Shown piece after piece: positions 30,337 to 38,870 of a stretch of 55,326 bases of DNA. Position numbers and translations under genes: made by a program. The DNA comes from JBBKWJ01 sp037968895 (lineage in GTDB: Bacteria > Actinomycetota > Acidimicrobiia > Acidimicrobiales > SZUA-35), in NCBI GenBank assembly GCA_037968895.1, contig JBBKWJ010000183.1:1-55326 (forward strand), read 5' to 3'. How positions within the stretch are numbered: position 1 is the first letter of the stretch; every line of letters begins with the position of its first letter. The notes beneath the pieces were generated by a model. It was not told the DNA's origin and ran no database searches. It saw only the letters and a program-made list of their open reading frames with translations.

Positions 30337-32195
30337 TGTTCCAGCGAACCTCCCGCGACATCGTTGCTCCGTTCCTCGGCTCGATCGTATTGTTCGGTCT
30401 ACTTCTCGGCGGCGGCCTGCTTTACCAGATGATCCTCGGAGGTGGCGCGGCCGAGAGGCTGGTCACCGTCATGCTGATCGATGCGATCATCGTGATTGGA
30501 ATTCAGATTTATGTTGGTAACACGGGTGTGCTGTCGTTTGGACATATTGGCTTCGGAGCGGTCGCTGGCTATGCGTTCGCAGTATTTGCAATATCTCCAT
30601 CCGAGAAACTGAAGCGGATTCCCAACGCGCCCTTCGGGCTCGTCGATGTCGACATGAATGTCTGGCTCGCGCTCGCCGCAGCGGTCGCGATTGTCCTAGT
30701 CCTCGCGGTCCTTCTCGGCATTGGACTCGCTCGTTCTGGAGCGGAATCCGGTGCGGTGTCAGCCACAGTTATCACGTTCGCGTTGCTCTTTGTCACGCAC
30801 GAGGTTGCCCGAAACTGGCCCGACCTCACCGGCGGCGCCCGGGCGGGGCTCACATTCAAGATCGGGCAGAGCCTTGACAGCCGGGTCCCCATCCTTCTCG
30901 TGCTGTTCTTCTCAATTCTGGTAGGCCGACTGTATGCCCAGAGCCGAAGTGGACGCCTTGCCGTTGCGGCACGCGAAGACAATCTTGCCGCTCGGGCCAT
31001 GGGCGTGAACCCGATGGTGCAACAGATGGTGGCTCTACTTATCTCGGTTGTGGTAGTGAGCCTTGGGGCCGGACTGAAGGTATATGAGACTGGGTCGATA
31101 CTGCCTGACCTGTTTTTCTTTGACTACGCGCTGCTCACATTGACAATGCTCATTGTCGGGGGGCGCAACAGCGTTACGGGTGCCCTGCTTGGTGTTGTGG
31201 TCATGACCATCGGCCGTGAATTCACCCGACGTCTCGGTCAGGATGGTTTCGAGTTTTTTGGTATCGGACTCGACGACGCCCCGCTCGACTGGGTGTTCCG
31301 AGAGAACCTTCAGACGGTATTCCTCGGGCTATCGATGCTCGGCTTTATGATCTGGCGACCCCTTGGCTTGCTCGACGATTGGGAGCTTGACGGCTGGGCG
31401 TGGCGACGATTCGGTAGCCGCAGTAGCGTCAAGCCCGAACCGCTAGCTGAGCTCGAGGAGGTGCCAACAGCGGTTCTTAACGCCGAGGGTATTAATGTGC
31501 GATTCGGCGGGTTCCAGGCGCTTACCGATGCGAGCATCACGGCCCAGAGTGGCGAGATCGTCGGCATCATTGGCCCAAATGGCGCTGGTAAGACCACCCT
31601 GGTTAACGTCCTCACCGGGATGGTCACGCCACAGGAAGGTTCGTTCTCAATTGACAACCGGAACCTCACCTCGAAGCCTGCGTACGCGCTCGCGCGCACC
31701 GGTCTGGTACGGACCTTTCAGAACCTTCGCCTGTTTGGGTCCCTGACGGTGCGCGAAAACGTCGAGATCGCAGAGTTTGTTGCGCAGGACCATCGTTCCG
31801 ATCGGGTTCTTCGTGACACCGATGCCTTAATTGCTGAAGCCGGCCTGTGGGAGCACCGCGATCGTCGGGCCCGCGAACTCGATTACGGAAACTCACGTCG
31901 TCTGGAACTGGCCAGGGCTGCCGCTACGGCTCCCTCGTTCATGCTGCTCGATGAACCAACCAGCGGAATGAGCGATTCCGAATCGAGCGCCATGATCGAA
32001 CAGGTTCGCCATATGGCCGCCACTGTCGGGGCTGGCGTACTCGTTATTGATCACGACCTCGGCTTCATCACCGGCATCTCCGACCGCATCTACGTTCTCG
32101 ACCAAGGTCGCGTGATCGCCGAAGGTACTCCCGCGGAGGTGCAGGCCAATAAGGCCGTTCAGGCTGCCTACCTCGGATCAGCGGCCCCAACGTGA
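30336..32195 (+). CDS. ABC importer LivM permease fused to LivG ATPase
   Basis: A 619-residue fusion. Residues 1-350 are a LivM-type permease with many hydrophobic spans and the GNTGVLSFGHIGFGAVAGYA motif. Residues 375-619 are a LivG-type ATPase with Walker A GPNGAGKTT near residue 411, the signature-like LDYGNSRRLELARAAA near 518, Walker B FMLLDEPTSGMSD near 535, and the H-loop VIDHDLGFITG. The LivG signature is degenerate, as usual. Fusion of the two is known in Actinobacteria. It completes the operon binding protein, LivF, LivH, LivMG. Confidence 0.92.
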   Translation: MFQRTSRDIVAPFLGSIVLFGLLLGGGLLYQMILGGGAAERLVTVMLIDAIIVIGIQIYVGNTGVLSFGHIGFGAVAGYAFAVFAISPSEKLKRIPNAPFGLVDVDMNVWLALAAAVAIVLVLAVLLGIGLARSGAESGAVSATVITFALLFVTHEVARNWPDLTGGARAGLTFKIGQSLDSRVPILLVLFFSILVGRLYAQSRSGRLAVAAREDNLAARAMGVNPMVQQMVALLISVVVVSLGAGLKVYETGSILPDLFFFDYALLTLTMLIVGGRNSVTGALLGVVVMTIGREFTRRLGQDGFEFFGIGLDDAPLDWVFRENLQTVFLGLSMLGFMIWRPLGLLDDWELDGWAWRRFGSRSSVKPEPLAELEEVPTAVLNAEGINVRFGGFQALTDASITAQSGEIVGIIGPNGAGKTTLVNVLTGMVTPQEGSFSIDNRNLTSKPAYALARTGLVRTFQNLRLFGSLTVRENVEIAEFVAQDHRSDRVLRDTDALIAEAGLWEHRDRRARELDYGNSRRLELARAAATAPSFMLLDEPTSGMSDSESSAMIEQVRHMAATVGAGVLVIDHDLGFITGISDRIYVLDQGRVIAEGTPAEVQANKAVQAAYLGSAAPT

Positions 32196-32267
32196 GTGGG
32201 GACGCCACGACATTCACCGACGTTTAACGAAGACTGTGAACCAGCAGCGAGACTAGGAACAGATCGA

Positions 32268-33023
32268 ATGAGCTTTGAGAACAAGGTGGCCGTAGTCACT
32301 GGCGCAGGTGGCGGCATGGGCCTGCAGATTGCTCTAGACATACTGGCTGAAGGCGGAAAGGTCGCTGGGCTAGATATCAAGGAGCGCCCGGAGGAGCTGC
32401 GCGAGTTCGAAGCGAAAGGCTCGCTCCGCTATTTCGTCTGTGATTTGGCAGACGAGTCAGCAGTCGAGGCGGCTGTTGCGGAGATCGTCGGGACCTTTGA
32501 GAAGATTGATCACCTCGCAAATGTGGCCGGTGTTCTGTGGTTTGACAGAGACAAGTCACTGCTCGACATCGATCTTGATGATTGGGACCTGATCATGCGG
32601 ATCAACCTGAAATCGATGGTGCATACGCTGCGCTTCATTGTCCCGCACATGAAAAACAACGGCGGCGGCTCCATTGTCAATTTCTCCAGTATTCAAGCAC
32701 TGCGAGGAGATCCCGCACCACAGGATGCCTACTCGGCTTCCAAGGGAGCGGTGATTTCGCTCAGTAAATCAGTCGCAATGCAATGGGGTGCTGACGGCAT
32801 TCGATGCAACACCATTTTGCCTGGCCCTGTCATGACACCGTTGCAAAGTCGCTGGGATGATGCGCCCGAAACTGTCGCCGCCATCGCTAACCACTTGCCG
32901 GTTAGGCGAATTGGTGTTGCGCAGAACATGTCCGATGCGTGTCTGTTCTTACTTTCGGACAAAAGCAGTTTTATTACCGGTGTTGACCTGCCCGTCGATG
33001 GTGGATTGTCGATTTGTTGCTAG
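32268..33023 (+). CDS. Short-chain dehydrogenase/reductase
   Basis: A 251-residue classical SDR. The NAD(P)-binding motif is TGAGGGMG near residue 12, followed by Asp at the end of strand 2 (AGLDI), which suggests NAD preference. It also has NVAG, the catalytic Ser in NFSSIQA, and YSASK. The C-terminal FITGVDLPVDGG is typical. ATG 32268 is preceded by AGGA. It lies 72 bases after the importer operon and 72 bases before the second ligase gene. The substrate is an unknown alcohol or ketone. Confidence 0.88.
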   Translation: MSFENKVAVVTGAGGGMGLQIALDILAEGGKVAGLDIKERPEELREFEAKGSLRYFVCDLADESAVEAAVAEIVGTFEKIDHLANVAGVLWFDRDKSLLDIDLDDWDLIMRINLKSMVHTLRFIVPHMKNNGGGSIVNFSSIQALRGDPAPQDAYSASKGAVISLSKSVAMQWGADGIRCNTILPGPVMTPLQSRWDDAPETVAAIANHLPVRRIGVAQNMSDACLFLLSDKSSFITGVDLPVDGGLSICC

Positions 33024-33095
33024 GCCACGACCGCGGTGTCGATGCGACGCCGAGTTGGGTCAACATCTTTAGCCACTGCCCAAATGGAGGCATCA

Positions 33096-34466
33096 ATGAG
33101 TCAAGTGTCGTTTGGAAACACAGAAGATCTACTCCAGTACATTGACGACACCGAGCTTGAATACGCGACAATCGGCTTCATTGACTACCAGGGATCGATT
33201 CGCGCAAAGTACGTCTCTCGTAAGAAGCTGCTCTCTGCCATAAACGCCATCGGCTTTCCTCTCGCAACGTTCGCCTTTGATGCGGGCGATTCGCTATTGG
33301 AGGCTCCGCATATTGCCGAGAGAGACGACCAATATGGCGATTCCCCGGCTCGACTCGACCCAAGCTCAGCCCGGATCCTGCCGGGGGAAGACTCACGAAG
33401 AAATCTGTTCATGCTGGCAGACTTCATTGACGAAGCGGCCCCCTATTGCCCTCGTTCGCTCTACAAGCGCGTCTTCGGTCGATGCCGTGAAAGCGGGCTG
33501 ACCATGGTTCATGGCATTGAGCTGGAATTCACGCTTTTTAACGAATCGCCCCAATCGGCGGCGAATAAGGACTGGAAGGGGTTGCAGACAGCAACTCGGC
33601 AGAAGACCTACTATTCCTACCAGCAGCAACTTGTTCAAACCGATTTCTACAACGATCTGATGGATGCTTGCAAAACACTAGGCATCGATCTGGACGCGCT
33701 GCACGAAGAGTCCGGTGCCGGCTTTATGGAGGCCGTCGTTAGCTACGGCTCAGGGGCGAGCATCCCGGACAGCGCAGCGCTGTTCAAGGCACATTGCAAG
33801 GCGATTGCGGCCAAACATGACCAGCTCGCGAGTTTCATGGCCCGATGGTCTGAGCAGGCCGATGGGCAAAGCGGACATATCCATATGTCGATTCTTGATG
33901 AGGCTGGACGGAACGTGTTCTTTGATCCAGAACAACAAGACTCGATGTCGAAGACCATGCGACATTTCATTGGTGGGCTTCAGAAACTGCTACCTGAATT
34001 CTTGTTGATGCTGGCACCGAATATCAACAGCTACAAGCGGCTAGTGCCCGGGATCTTTGCCCCTATATCAGCCGAATGGGGTATCGAAAATCGAACCTGC
34101 TCCTTACGAGCCATCCCAGGCTCCCCAACAGCGAGCCGTGTTGAATGCCGAACACCGGGTGCTGACGCGAACCCGTACCTGGCGCTTGCAGCGTTAATGG
34201 CGGCAGGTCTTTACGGCATCGAGAATCAAGTCGAACCAAGTCAGCAGACGACGAACAATGCCTACAACAACCAGACGCCCGACCATCTCAAGTTTCCACG
34301 AGACTTCAGAGATGCCATAGAAATGTTCAGTGGCTCGGATATCGCTCGCGAGCAATTTGGTGACGAGTTTGTTGAGGCCTATGCCGGCACCCGTCATAGC
34401 CAGGCAGAGCAGTTCCAGTCGTTTGTAACCCAACAGGAGCTGGAACGATTCTTTGACCTCATCTAG
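33096..34466 (+). CDS. Second glutamine synthetase-like ligase
   Basis: A 456-residue glutamine synthetase fold protein that differs clearly from the one at 22391. Conserved positions are GIELEFTLF, HEESGAGFMEA (both metal-binding Glu kept), SGHIHMSI and SRVECRTPGADANPYLAL. It probably ligates glutamate to an amine. The ribosome binding site GGAGG lies at 33086-33090. Base composition is lower in GC than the surroundings (four hand-counted 60-base lines gave 25, 35, 30 and 30 GC). It sits between an SDR and an N-formylglutamate amidohydrolase-like gene. Confidence 0.85.
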   Translation: MSQVSFGNTEDLLQYIDDTELEYATIGFIDYQGSIRAKYVSRKKLLSAINAIGFPLATFAFDAGDSLLEAPHIAERDDQYGDSPARLDPSSARILPGEDSRRNLFMLADFIDEAAPYCPRSLYKRVFGRCRESGLTMVHGIELEFTLFNESPQSAANKDWKGLQTATRQKTYYSYQQQLVQTDFYNDLMDACKTLGIDLDALHEESGAGFMEAVVSYGSGASIPDSAALFKAHCKAIAAKHDQLASFMARWSEQADGQSGHIHMSILDEAGRNVFFDPEQQDSMSKTMRHFIGGLQKLLPEFLLMLAPNINSYKRLVPGIFAPISAEWGIENRTCSLRAIPGSPTASRVECRTPGADANPYLALAALMAAGLYGIENQVEPSQQTTNNAYNNQTPDHLKFPRDFRDAIEMFSGSDIAREQFGDEFVEAYAGTRHSQAEQFQSFVTQQELERFFDLI

Positions 34467-34527
34467 CCCCGATCCAGGAATTCGTCATGTTTGTATGTGA
34501 TGCCATCTTGCCTGTCTGCTCTGACCG

Positions 34528-35286
34528 ATGAATCTGAATTCATTAGAGCGAGACAAGATTCAGGCCGACGCAGCACGGCATCTGCCCCAATCAGAATCAC
34601 CGAGAGTGCTGTTCACCTGTGAACACGCGAGCAATGCGGTTCCTTCAGCCTGGGGCAAACTTGACGTGGATCAGAAAGACCTGGATGACCACATTGGTTG
34701 GGACATTGGCGCCGCGTGCGTGACAGAAGGTTTGTCTGCGCTCATGCGACAGCCCGCGATCCTCGCCGGGTATTCACGACTTTTCTTTGACATAAACCGC
34801 ATTCCCGGAGGACCCGAAGCCATACCCGGCGCTAGCCATGGCACGCTGGTGCCCGGCAACCAGAACCTGTCGCAAGATGAGCAGGACCTGCGCAGACAGC
34901 TTGTGTTCGACCCATATTTTGATCTGTTAGAGAGCCTGATCAAACGGTACCAAACAATCGAAACCGTCATTTCCGTACACAGCTACACCCCTGAACTTGC
35001 TGGGGTGAGGCGCCCCTGGGATGTTGGCGTTCTCTGGCAACACAGCGAAGTAGCTGCGCAGTTGCTTATCGACGAGTTGAACGAAACTACAGCCTGGTGT
35101 GTTGGAAACAATCAACCATACAACCCGGCTGAGATTGAGGGATCGCTGCAGCACGCAGTGGCCCCTCATGAAAATATTTCGTTGCTCTGGATAGAAGTAC
35201 GTAATGATCTGATTTCTTGCGCGCAAGATGCTCACGAATTCTCGACCAAAATGCACCACGCGTTGACCCCCTGCTTTTTGCGCTAA
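34528..35286 (+). CDS. N-formylglutamate amidohydrolase family protein
   Basis: A 252-residue member of the FGase family. It has TCEHASNAVPSAWG at residues 31-44, WDIGA near residue 60, SRLFFDINR near 91 and SVHSYTPEL near 149, including histidines likely to bind zinc. Known members hydrolyse N-formylglutamate at the end of histidine breakdown, but no hut genes are present here. Next to a gamma-glutamyl ligase it may instead cleave an N-acylated or gamma-glutamyl intermediate. It shares the lower GC of the preceding gene. Confidence 0.85.
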   Translation: MNLNSLERDKIQADAARHLPQSESPRVLFTCEHASNAVPSAWGKLDVDQKDLDDHIGWDIGAACVTEGLSALMRQPAILAGYSRLFFDINRIPGGPEAIPGASHGTLVPGNQNLSQDEQDLRRQLVFDPYFDLLESLIKRYQTIETVISVHSYTPELAGVRRPWDVGVLWQHSEVAAQLLIDELNETTAWCVGNNQPYNPAEIEGSLQHAVAPHENISLLWIEVRNDLISCAQDAHEFSTKMHHALTPCFLR

Positions 35287-35382
35287 AACGCGGTCGCTGG
35301 CTGAACCCAAACGATCTGCGTGGGGAATAGCCAACGTGGATCGACACCGACGTGTATTTCCCTCGAAATTGTGCAACTATCT

Positions 35383-35414
35383 CTGACAATCGGACGGGCG
35401 TCCGTCATTAATAG
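35383..35414 (+). promoter_or_regulatory. Possible promoter with palindrome before the lipoprotein gene
   Basis: CTGACA (35383-35388) and TTAATA (35408-35413) are 19 bases apart. A palindrome CGGACG-GG-CGTCCG (35391-35404) lies between them and could be an operator. The promoter match is modest. Confidence 0.25.
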
Positions 35415-35431
35415 TTTGCATGGAGAATGTG

Positions 35432-36541
35432 ATGCGGCGTATCGCAGGATTGGCTGTTGCTGGGTGTTTCGTGGTGGCTGCGTGCGGCTCGACCGCATCG
35501 ACCGAGTCGAGCGGTAGCAACGACACCGCGGCCGAGTATGAATCGCCGCTAAACGACTTCCTTGGCATCGACTACTCGAACAACAACGACGACCAACAAG
35601 CCCAGGCGGAGGAGCAGCAACGCCAAGTCAATGAGTCGGTCCTGGCCTGCATGGCGGCCGAAGGGTTTGAGTGGATTCCCGATGACCAGAACATGGTGTC
35701 GTTCGACGGAACACCCGCCGACGGCCTCGAGTATGGCAGCCGAGCCTGGATCGAAAAGTACGGTTTTGGCATGTCGACCCAGATGTTCTCACAGAGTCAA
35801 CTCGGCCCTGATCTCGTCGGGTACGACGACTCCCAAAATGACACCGGCGAAGAATACGTCGATCCAAATGCGACCTACCTCGAGGGCCTGTCCGAGGCAG
35901 AGCAGATGGCGTTCAACGAGGCGCTCTATGGCAGCGACCAAGGGCCTGAATACGACGAATCGTTGACCGACGAAGAGATGAATCAGATCTACGAGGACTA
36001 TTACAACAGCCCAGACTACAAACCAACCGGTTGCTACAACATTGCGTCTGAAGAGGCATACTCCGGTGGCGAATTTGCGGTCTACGAAGTCTTCAGCGAC
36101 GAACTCAACGAGATGTACGAGCGCATTCAAGCCGACCCGAGAATCCAAGCGGCCGAGGCCAAAATAGCCGAATGCATGACCGGCAAGGGCCTTGCATTCA
36201 CCAACATGGATGCGGTGTATGAAGATTTCAACACTCGGACACAGCCGCTGTGGGAAACGATGCCAGATCCAGCAGCCGGTCTGACCGAAGAACAGATGGC
36301 GGAGATGACCGACGCCGATTGGCAGGCTCTCTATGAGAATCCGCCACCGCTCCCCGACGATGTGATGGCAACGATCGCGGAGCTTCAGAAAGAAGAGATC
36401 GCCATGGCCATCGCACTTGATGATTGTGGCGGAGGCTGGAGCAACCAAGAGTCGGTATACAACGATGTCAGGATCGAACTCGAGCAAGAGTTCATCGACA
36501 CACATCGCGACGAGCTCGAAAAGCTCAAGTCCGGGAACTAG
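35432..36541 (+). CDS. Secreted lipoprotein of unknown function
   Basis: A 369-residue lipoprotein. The signal peptide ends in VVAAC (Cys18) and is followed by a Ser/Thr/Asn linker. The mature protein is very acidic and rich in Gln, Asn and Tyr, with repeated DEEMNQIYEDYY- and EEQMAEMTDADW-like segments. It has cysteines in paired settings (VLACMAAEGF, IAECMTGKGL, LDDCGGGW) that could form disulfides. I do not recognise the family. ATG 35432 is chosen because GGAGA precedes it by five bases; ATG 35420 is in frame. It is 11 bases before the efflux adaptor, so it probably belongs to the same export or envelope system. Confidence 0.75.
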   Translation: MRRIAGLAVAGCFVVAACGSTASTESSGSNDTAAEYESPLNDFLGIDYSNNNDDQQAQAEEQQRQVNESVLACMAAEGFEWIPDDQNMVSFDGTPADGLEYGSRAWIEKYGFGMSTQMFSQSQLGPDLVGYDDSQNDTGEEYVDPNATYLEGLSEAEQMAFNEALYGSDQGPEYDESLTDEEMNQIYEDYYNSPDYKPTGCYNIASEEAYSGGEFAVYEVFSDELNEMYERIQADPRIQAAEAKIAECMTGKGLAFTNMDAVYEDFNTRTQPLWETMPDPAAGLTEEQMAEMTDADWQALYENPPPLPDDVMATIAELQKEEIAMAIALDDCGGGWSNQESVYNDVRIELEQEFIDTHRDELEKLKSGN

Positions 36542-36552
36542 GAATCAACGGA

Positions 36553-38202
36553 ATGAATCGTCGAGCATTGCTGGCGGTAGTTGCCGCGGTCTCGGTGCTC
36601 TCCGCCGGCATCGGTTGGTTCGCCGGACAATCGATCAAATCGCCAGCGGAGATTGCGGCCGAGACTGCACCTCCAACTGCGTCACTCATCACCGTTCCCG
36701 TCGAACTGCGAGAGCTCGCGTCTCGGGTGATTGTCAGGGGCACGGTGACCTCGAGCGAGGTCACGGCCATCTCAGTCTCTGGCTCCGCTGACGGATCGTC
36801 AATCATTACCAGACTGCCGAAGGAAGCCGGATCGTCAATTGCGGAAGGCGACGTCGCCGTCGAGGTCGCGGGCCGCCCCGTCATTGTGCTGCAAGGTGAC
36901 CTTCCTGTCTTCCGTTCGCTAACCCCTTCGCTAGAGGGCCCCGATGTTCGCCAGCTCGAAGACGCACTGGTCCGCCTCGGCTACAACCCCGGCACCGTTG
37001 ACAACAACTATGACTCGTCTACCGCAGCAGCAGTCGGGGAGTTGTACCGCGATGCGGGTTATAAGGCGAGCGAACCAACAATTGAGGAGCAGGACTCGCT
37101 CGATAGAGCCCGCACGCGGGTGCGTGACGCCCAGAACGCCATCAACGATCTGGCCCCAACGTCAACGGCGCTGCCTGAGTCAGAGCGTCTACGTCTCAAC
37201 CAGGCAATCATCCAGCAGCAAGACGCGCTCGACGCTGTCGTCGCCGAACGAGCGAGTGTGCTCGCAGCACCAAAGGCCGACGTTGATGCAGCCAAGGCTG
37301 CGTTGGACTCGTTGAACGCATCGCCGAGTGCGACAGCCGAAGAAAAGAAGGCGGCCGATGACCAATTGGCGGCCGCCAATTACATCTTTTGGGTCGCAGA
37401 AGTTGAGCAAAACAAGATCGTCGACGCAGCCCAACTTGAACTCGCTATCGCCTACGCCACCCGGACCGAAGCGTTGAACCCGTCGACCGGCTCTGGCTCA
37501 GGCGTTGCCGGAGCGAAGGATGAACTCACCTCGGCCAACGCAGACCTCGCGAGAGTTCTCAGCACAACCGGGGTCTCGTTTCCGTCGGCCGAGCTTGTAT
37601 TCGTGCCGACCCTGCCCCGAGAGGTGCAGGCCGTTCACGTCGAAGTCGGTGAGACCCCGCAAGGACCCGTACTGACCACCGCCGGCACATCGACATTGAT
37701 CGTGTCGTCGGTGTCGGCCGCCGACCGGCGACTGCTCGAGGAAGGCCTCGAAGTGCTCGTTGAAGAGGATGGACTCGGCATCTCACAGAAGGCGACGATC
37801 ACCTTCTTGGCCGATAGCCCCGGTGGCGGCGAGACTCCGTCTGACAAGTATGCGATGAGCCTCACGCCAGTCGGTGACCTGCCAGAAGAGGCATACAACC
37901 AGTCGCTCCGCGTCACGATTCCGATTTCCTCGACAGGGGGCGAAGTGCTCGCCGTTCCTCTGGCTGCGTTGTCCGCCGCCTCCGACGGCGGAGCGCGAGT
38001 TGAGGTTGAGCAATCTGATGGCTCGACGGTTCTGGTTGAGGTCAGCACTGGACTTGCCGCCGATGGCTATGTGGCGGTGACACCGATTGGAGGCACACTC
38101 GAAGTCGGTGATCGTGTGGTCGTCGGACGCGATCAAGCGGCCGCTTCGACCGACGACACGTCGACAGACGACACGACAACTGACGATACGACAGGCGGGT
38201 GA
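36553..38202 (+). CDS. Efflux adaptor (HlyD/MacA-like) with peptidoglycan-binding domain
   Basis: A 549-residue membrane-fusion-type protein. One N-terminal membrane span (LLAVVAAVSVLSAGIGWFAG) is followed by a lipoyl/barrel half. A PG_binding_1-like domain spans about residues 126-170 (DVRQLEDALVRLGYNPGTVD). A long Ala/Glu-rich coiled coil at about 180-330 is followed by the second half of the barrel. The C-terminus is a low-complexity TDDT repeat. It stabilises or links the MacB-like transporter encoded next. The wall-binding insert suits a monoderm envelope. The stop overlaps the ATPase start by four bases. Confidence 0.85.
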   Translation: MNRRALLAVVAAVSVLSAGIGWFAGQSIKSPAEIAAETAPPTASLITVPVELRELASRVIVRGTVTSSEVTAISVSGSADGSSIITRLPKEAGSSIAEGDVAVEVAGRPVIVLQGDLPVFRSLTPSLEGPDVRQLEDALVRLGYNPGTVDNNYDSSTAAAVGELYRDAGYKASEPTIEEQDSLDRARTRVRDAQNAINDLAPTSTALPESERLRLNQAIIQQQDALDAVVAERASVLAAPKADVDAAKAALDSLNASPSATAEEKKAADDQLAAANYIFWVAEVEQNKIVDAAQLELAIAYATRTEALNPSTGSGSGVAGAKDELTSANADLARVLSTTGVSFPSAELVFVPTLPREVQAVHVEVGETPQGPVLTTAGTSTLIVSSVSAADRRLLEEGLEVLVEEDGLGISQKATITFLADSPGGGETPSDKYAMSLTPVGDLPEEAYNQSLRVTIPISSTGGEVLAVPLAALSAASDGGARVEVEQSDGSTVLVEVSTGLAADGYVAVTPIGGTLEVGDRVVVGRDQAAASTDDTSTDDTTTDDTTGG

Positions 38203-38870
38203 CGGCTCCAGTCGTGCAGCTCGTCGGCGTCGGGCGCACCTTCGACTCAACCCCGCCCGTCGAGGCTCTTCGCCCAACCAATCTCGTTATCGAGGCCGGC
38301 GACTACGCCGCCATCGTCGGCCCGTCAGGGTCTGGCAAATCGACCTTGCTCCACATCCTTGGCTTACTCGACGCCCCGTCTTGTGGTTCGTACTACCTCG
38401 ATGGACTAGATACATCCGGTTTGTCTGAAGCCGAGCGCGCCGGAGTGAGAGGCTCAAAAATCGGTTTCGTGTTCCAGTCGTTCCATCTGCTTGGTCACCG
38501 GAATACAGTCGAAAACGTTGCTCTCGCGGAGCTCTATAACACCGGCTCCCGGAGCGACCGAACAGAGCGAGCAATCGAGGCACTTCGCCAAGTTGGTCTT
38601 GGGCATCGGCTTGACGCTTTTCCAACGACGCTCTCTGGCGGCGAGCGCCAACGGGTTGCCGTGGCCAGGGCACTCGTTGGCCAACCCAGCCTCGTTCTCG
38701 CTGATGAGCCGACCGGCAACCTCGACTCGGTCACGACCGAGGCGGTGCTTGAGATGTTCCAAAGCCTTCATGAAGGGGGCATCACCCTCGCAGTTATTAC
38801 TCACGACAACGAAGTTGCCGCACGGGCGGAGCGACAGCTCTACATCAAAGACGGCATGTTGAGCGAGTGA
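38199..38870 (+). CDS. MacB/LolD-type ABC ATPase
   Basis: A 223-residue ATPase. It has Walker A GPSGSGKSTLLHILGLLD near residue 41, signature LSGGERQRVAVARAL near 145, Walker B LVLADEPTGNLDS near 165 and H-loop VITHD. The Q-loop region FVFQSFHLLGHRNTVENV is typical of MacB/FtsE-like exporters. The start is GTG 38199, which overlaps the adaptor stop (GTGA). It pairs with the permease that follows. Confidence 0.92.
   Translation: MTAPVVQLVGVGRTFDSTPPVEALRPTNLVIEAGDYAAIVGPSGSGKSTLLHILGLLDAPSCGSYYLDGLDTSGLSEAERAGVRGSKIGFVFQSFHLLGHRNTVENVALAELYNTGSRSDRTERAIEALRQVGLGHRLDAFPTTLSGGERQRVAVARALVGQPSLVLADEPTGNLDSVTTEAVLEMFQSLHEGGITLAVITHDNEVAARAERQLYIKDGMLSE

Noticed and set aside
34528..35286. Part of a histidine utilisation (hut) operon.
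   Set aside because: No hutH, hutU, hutI or hutF-like gene is in the window; only the family relationship of this single protein suggested it.
35789..36505. A 238-codon open frame opposite the lipoprotein gene.
   Set aside because: The plus-strand frame has a signal peptide, a lipobox and operon spacing; the antisense product has neither start signal nor domain.
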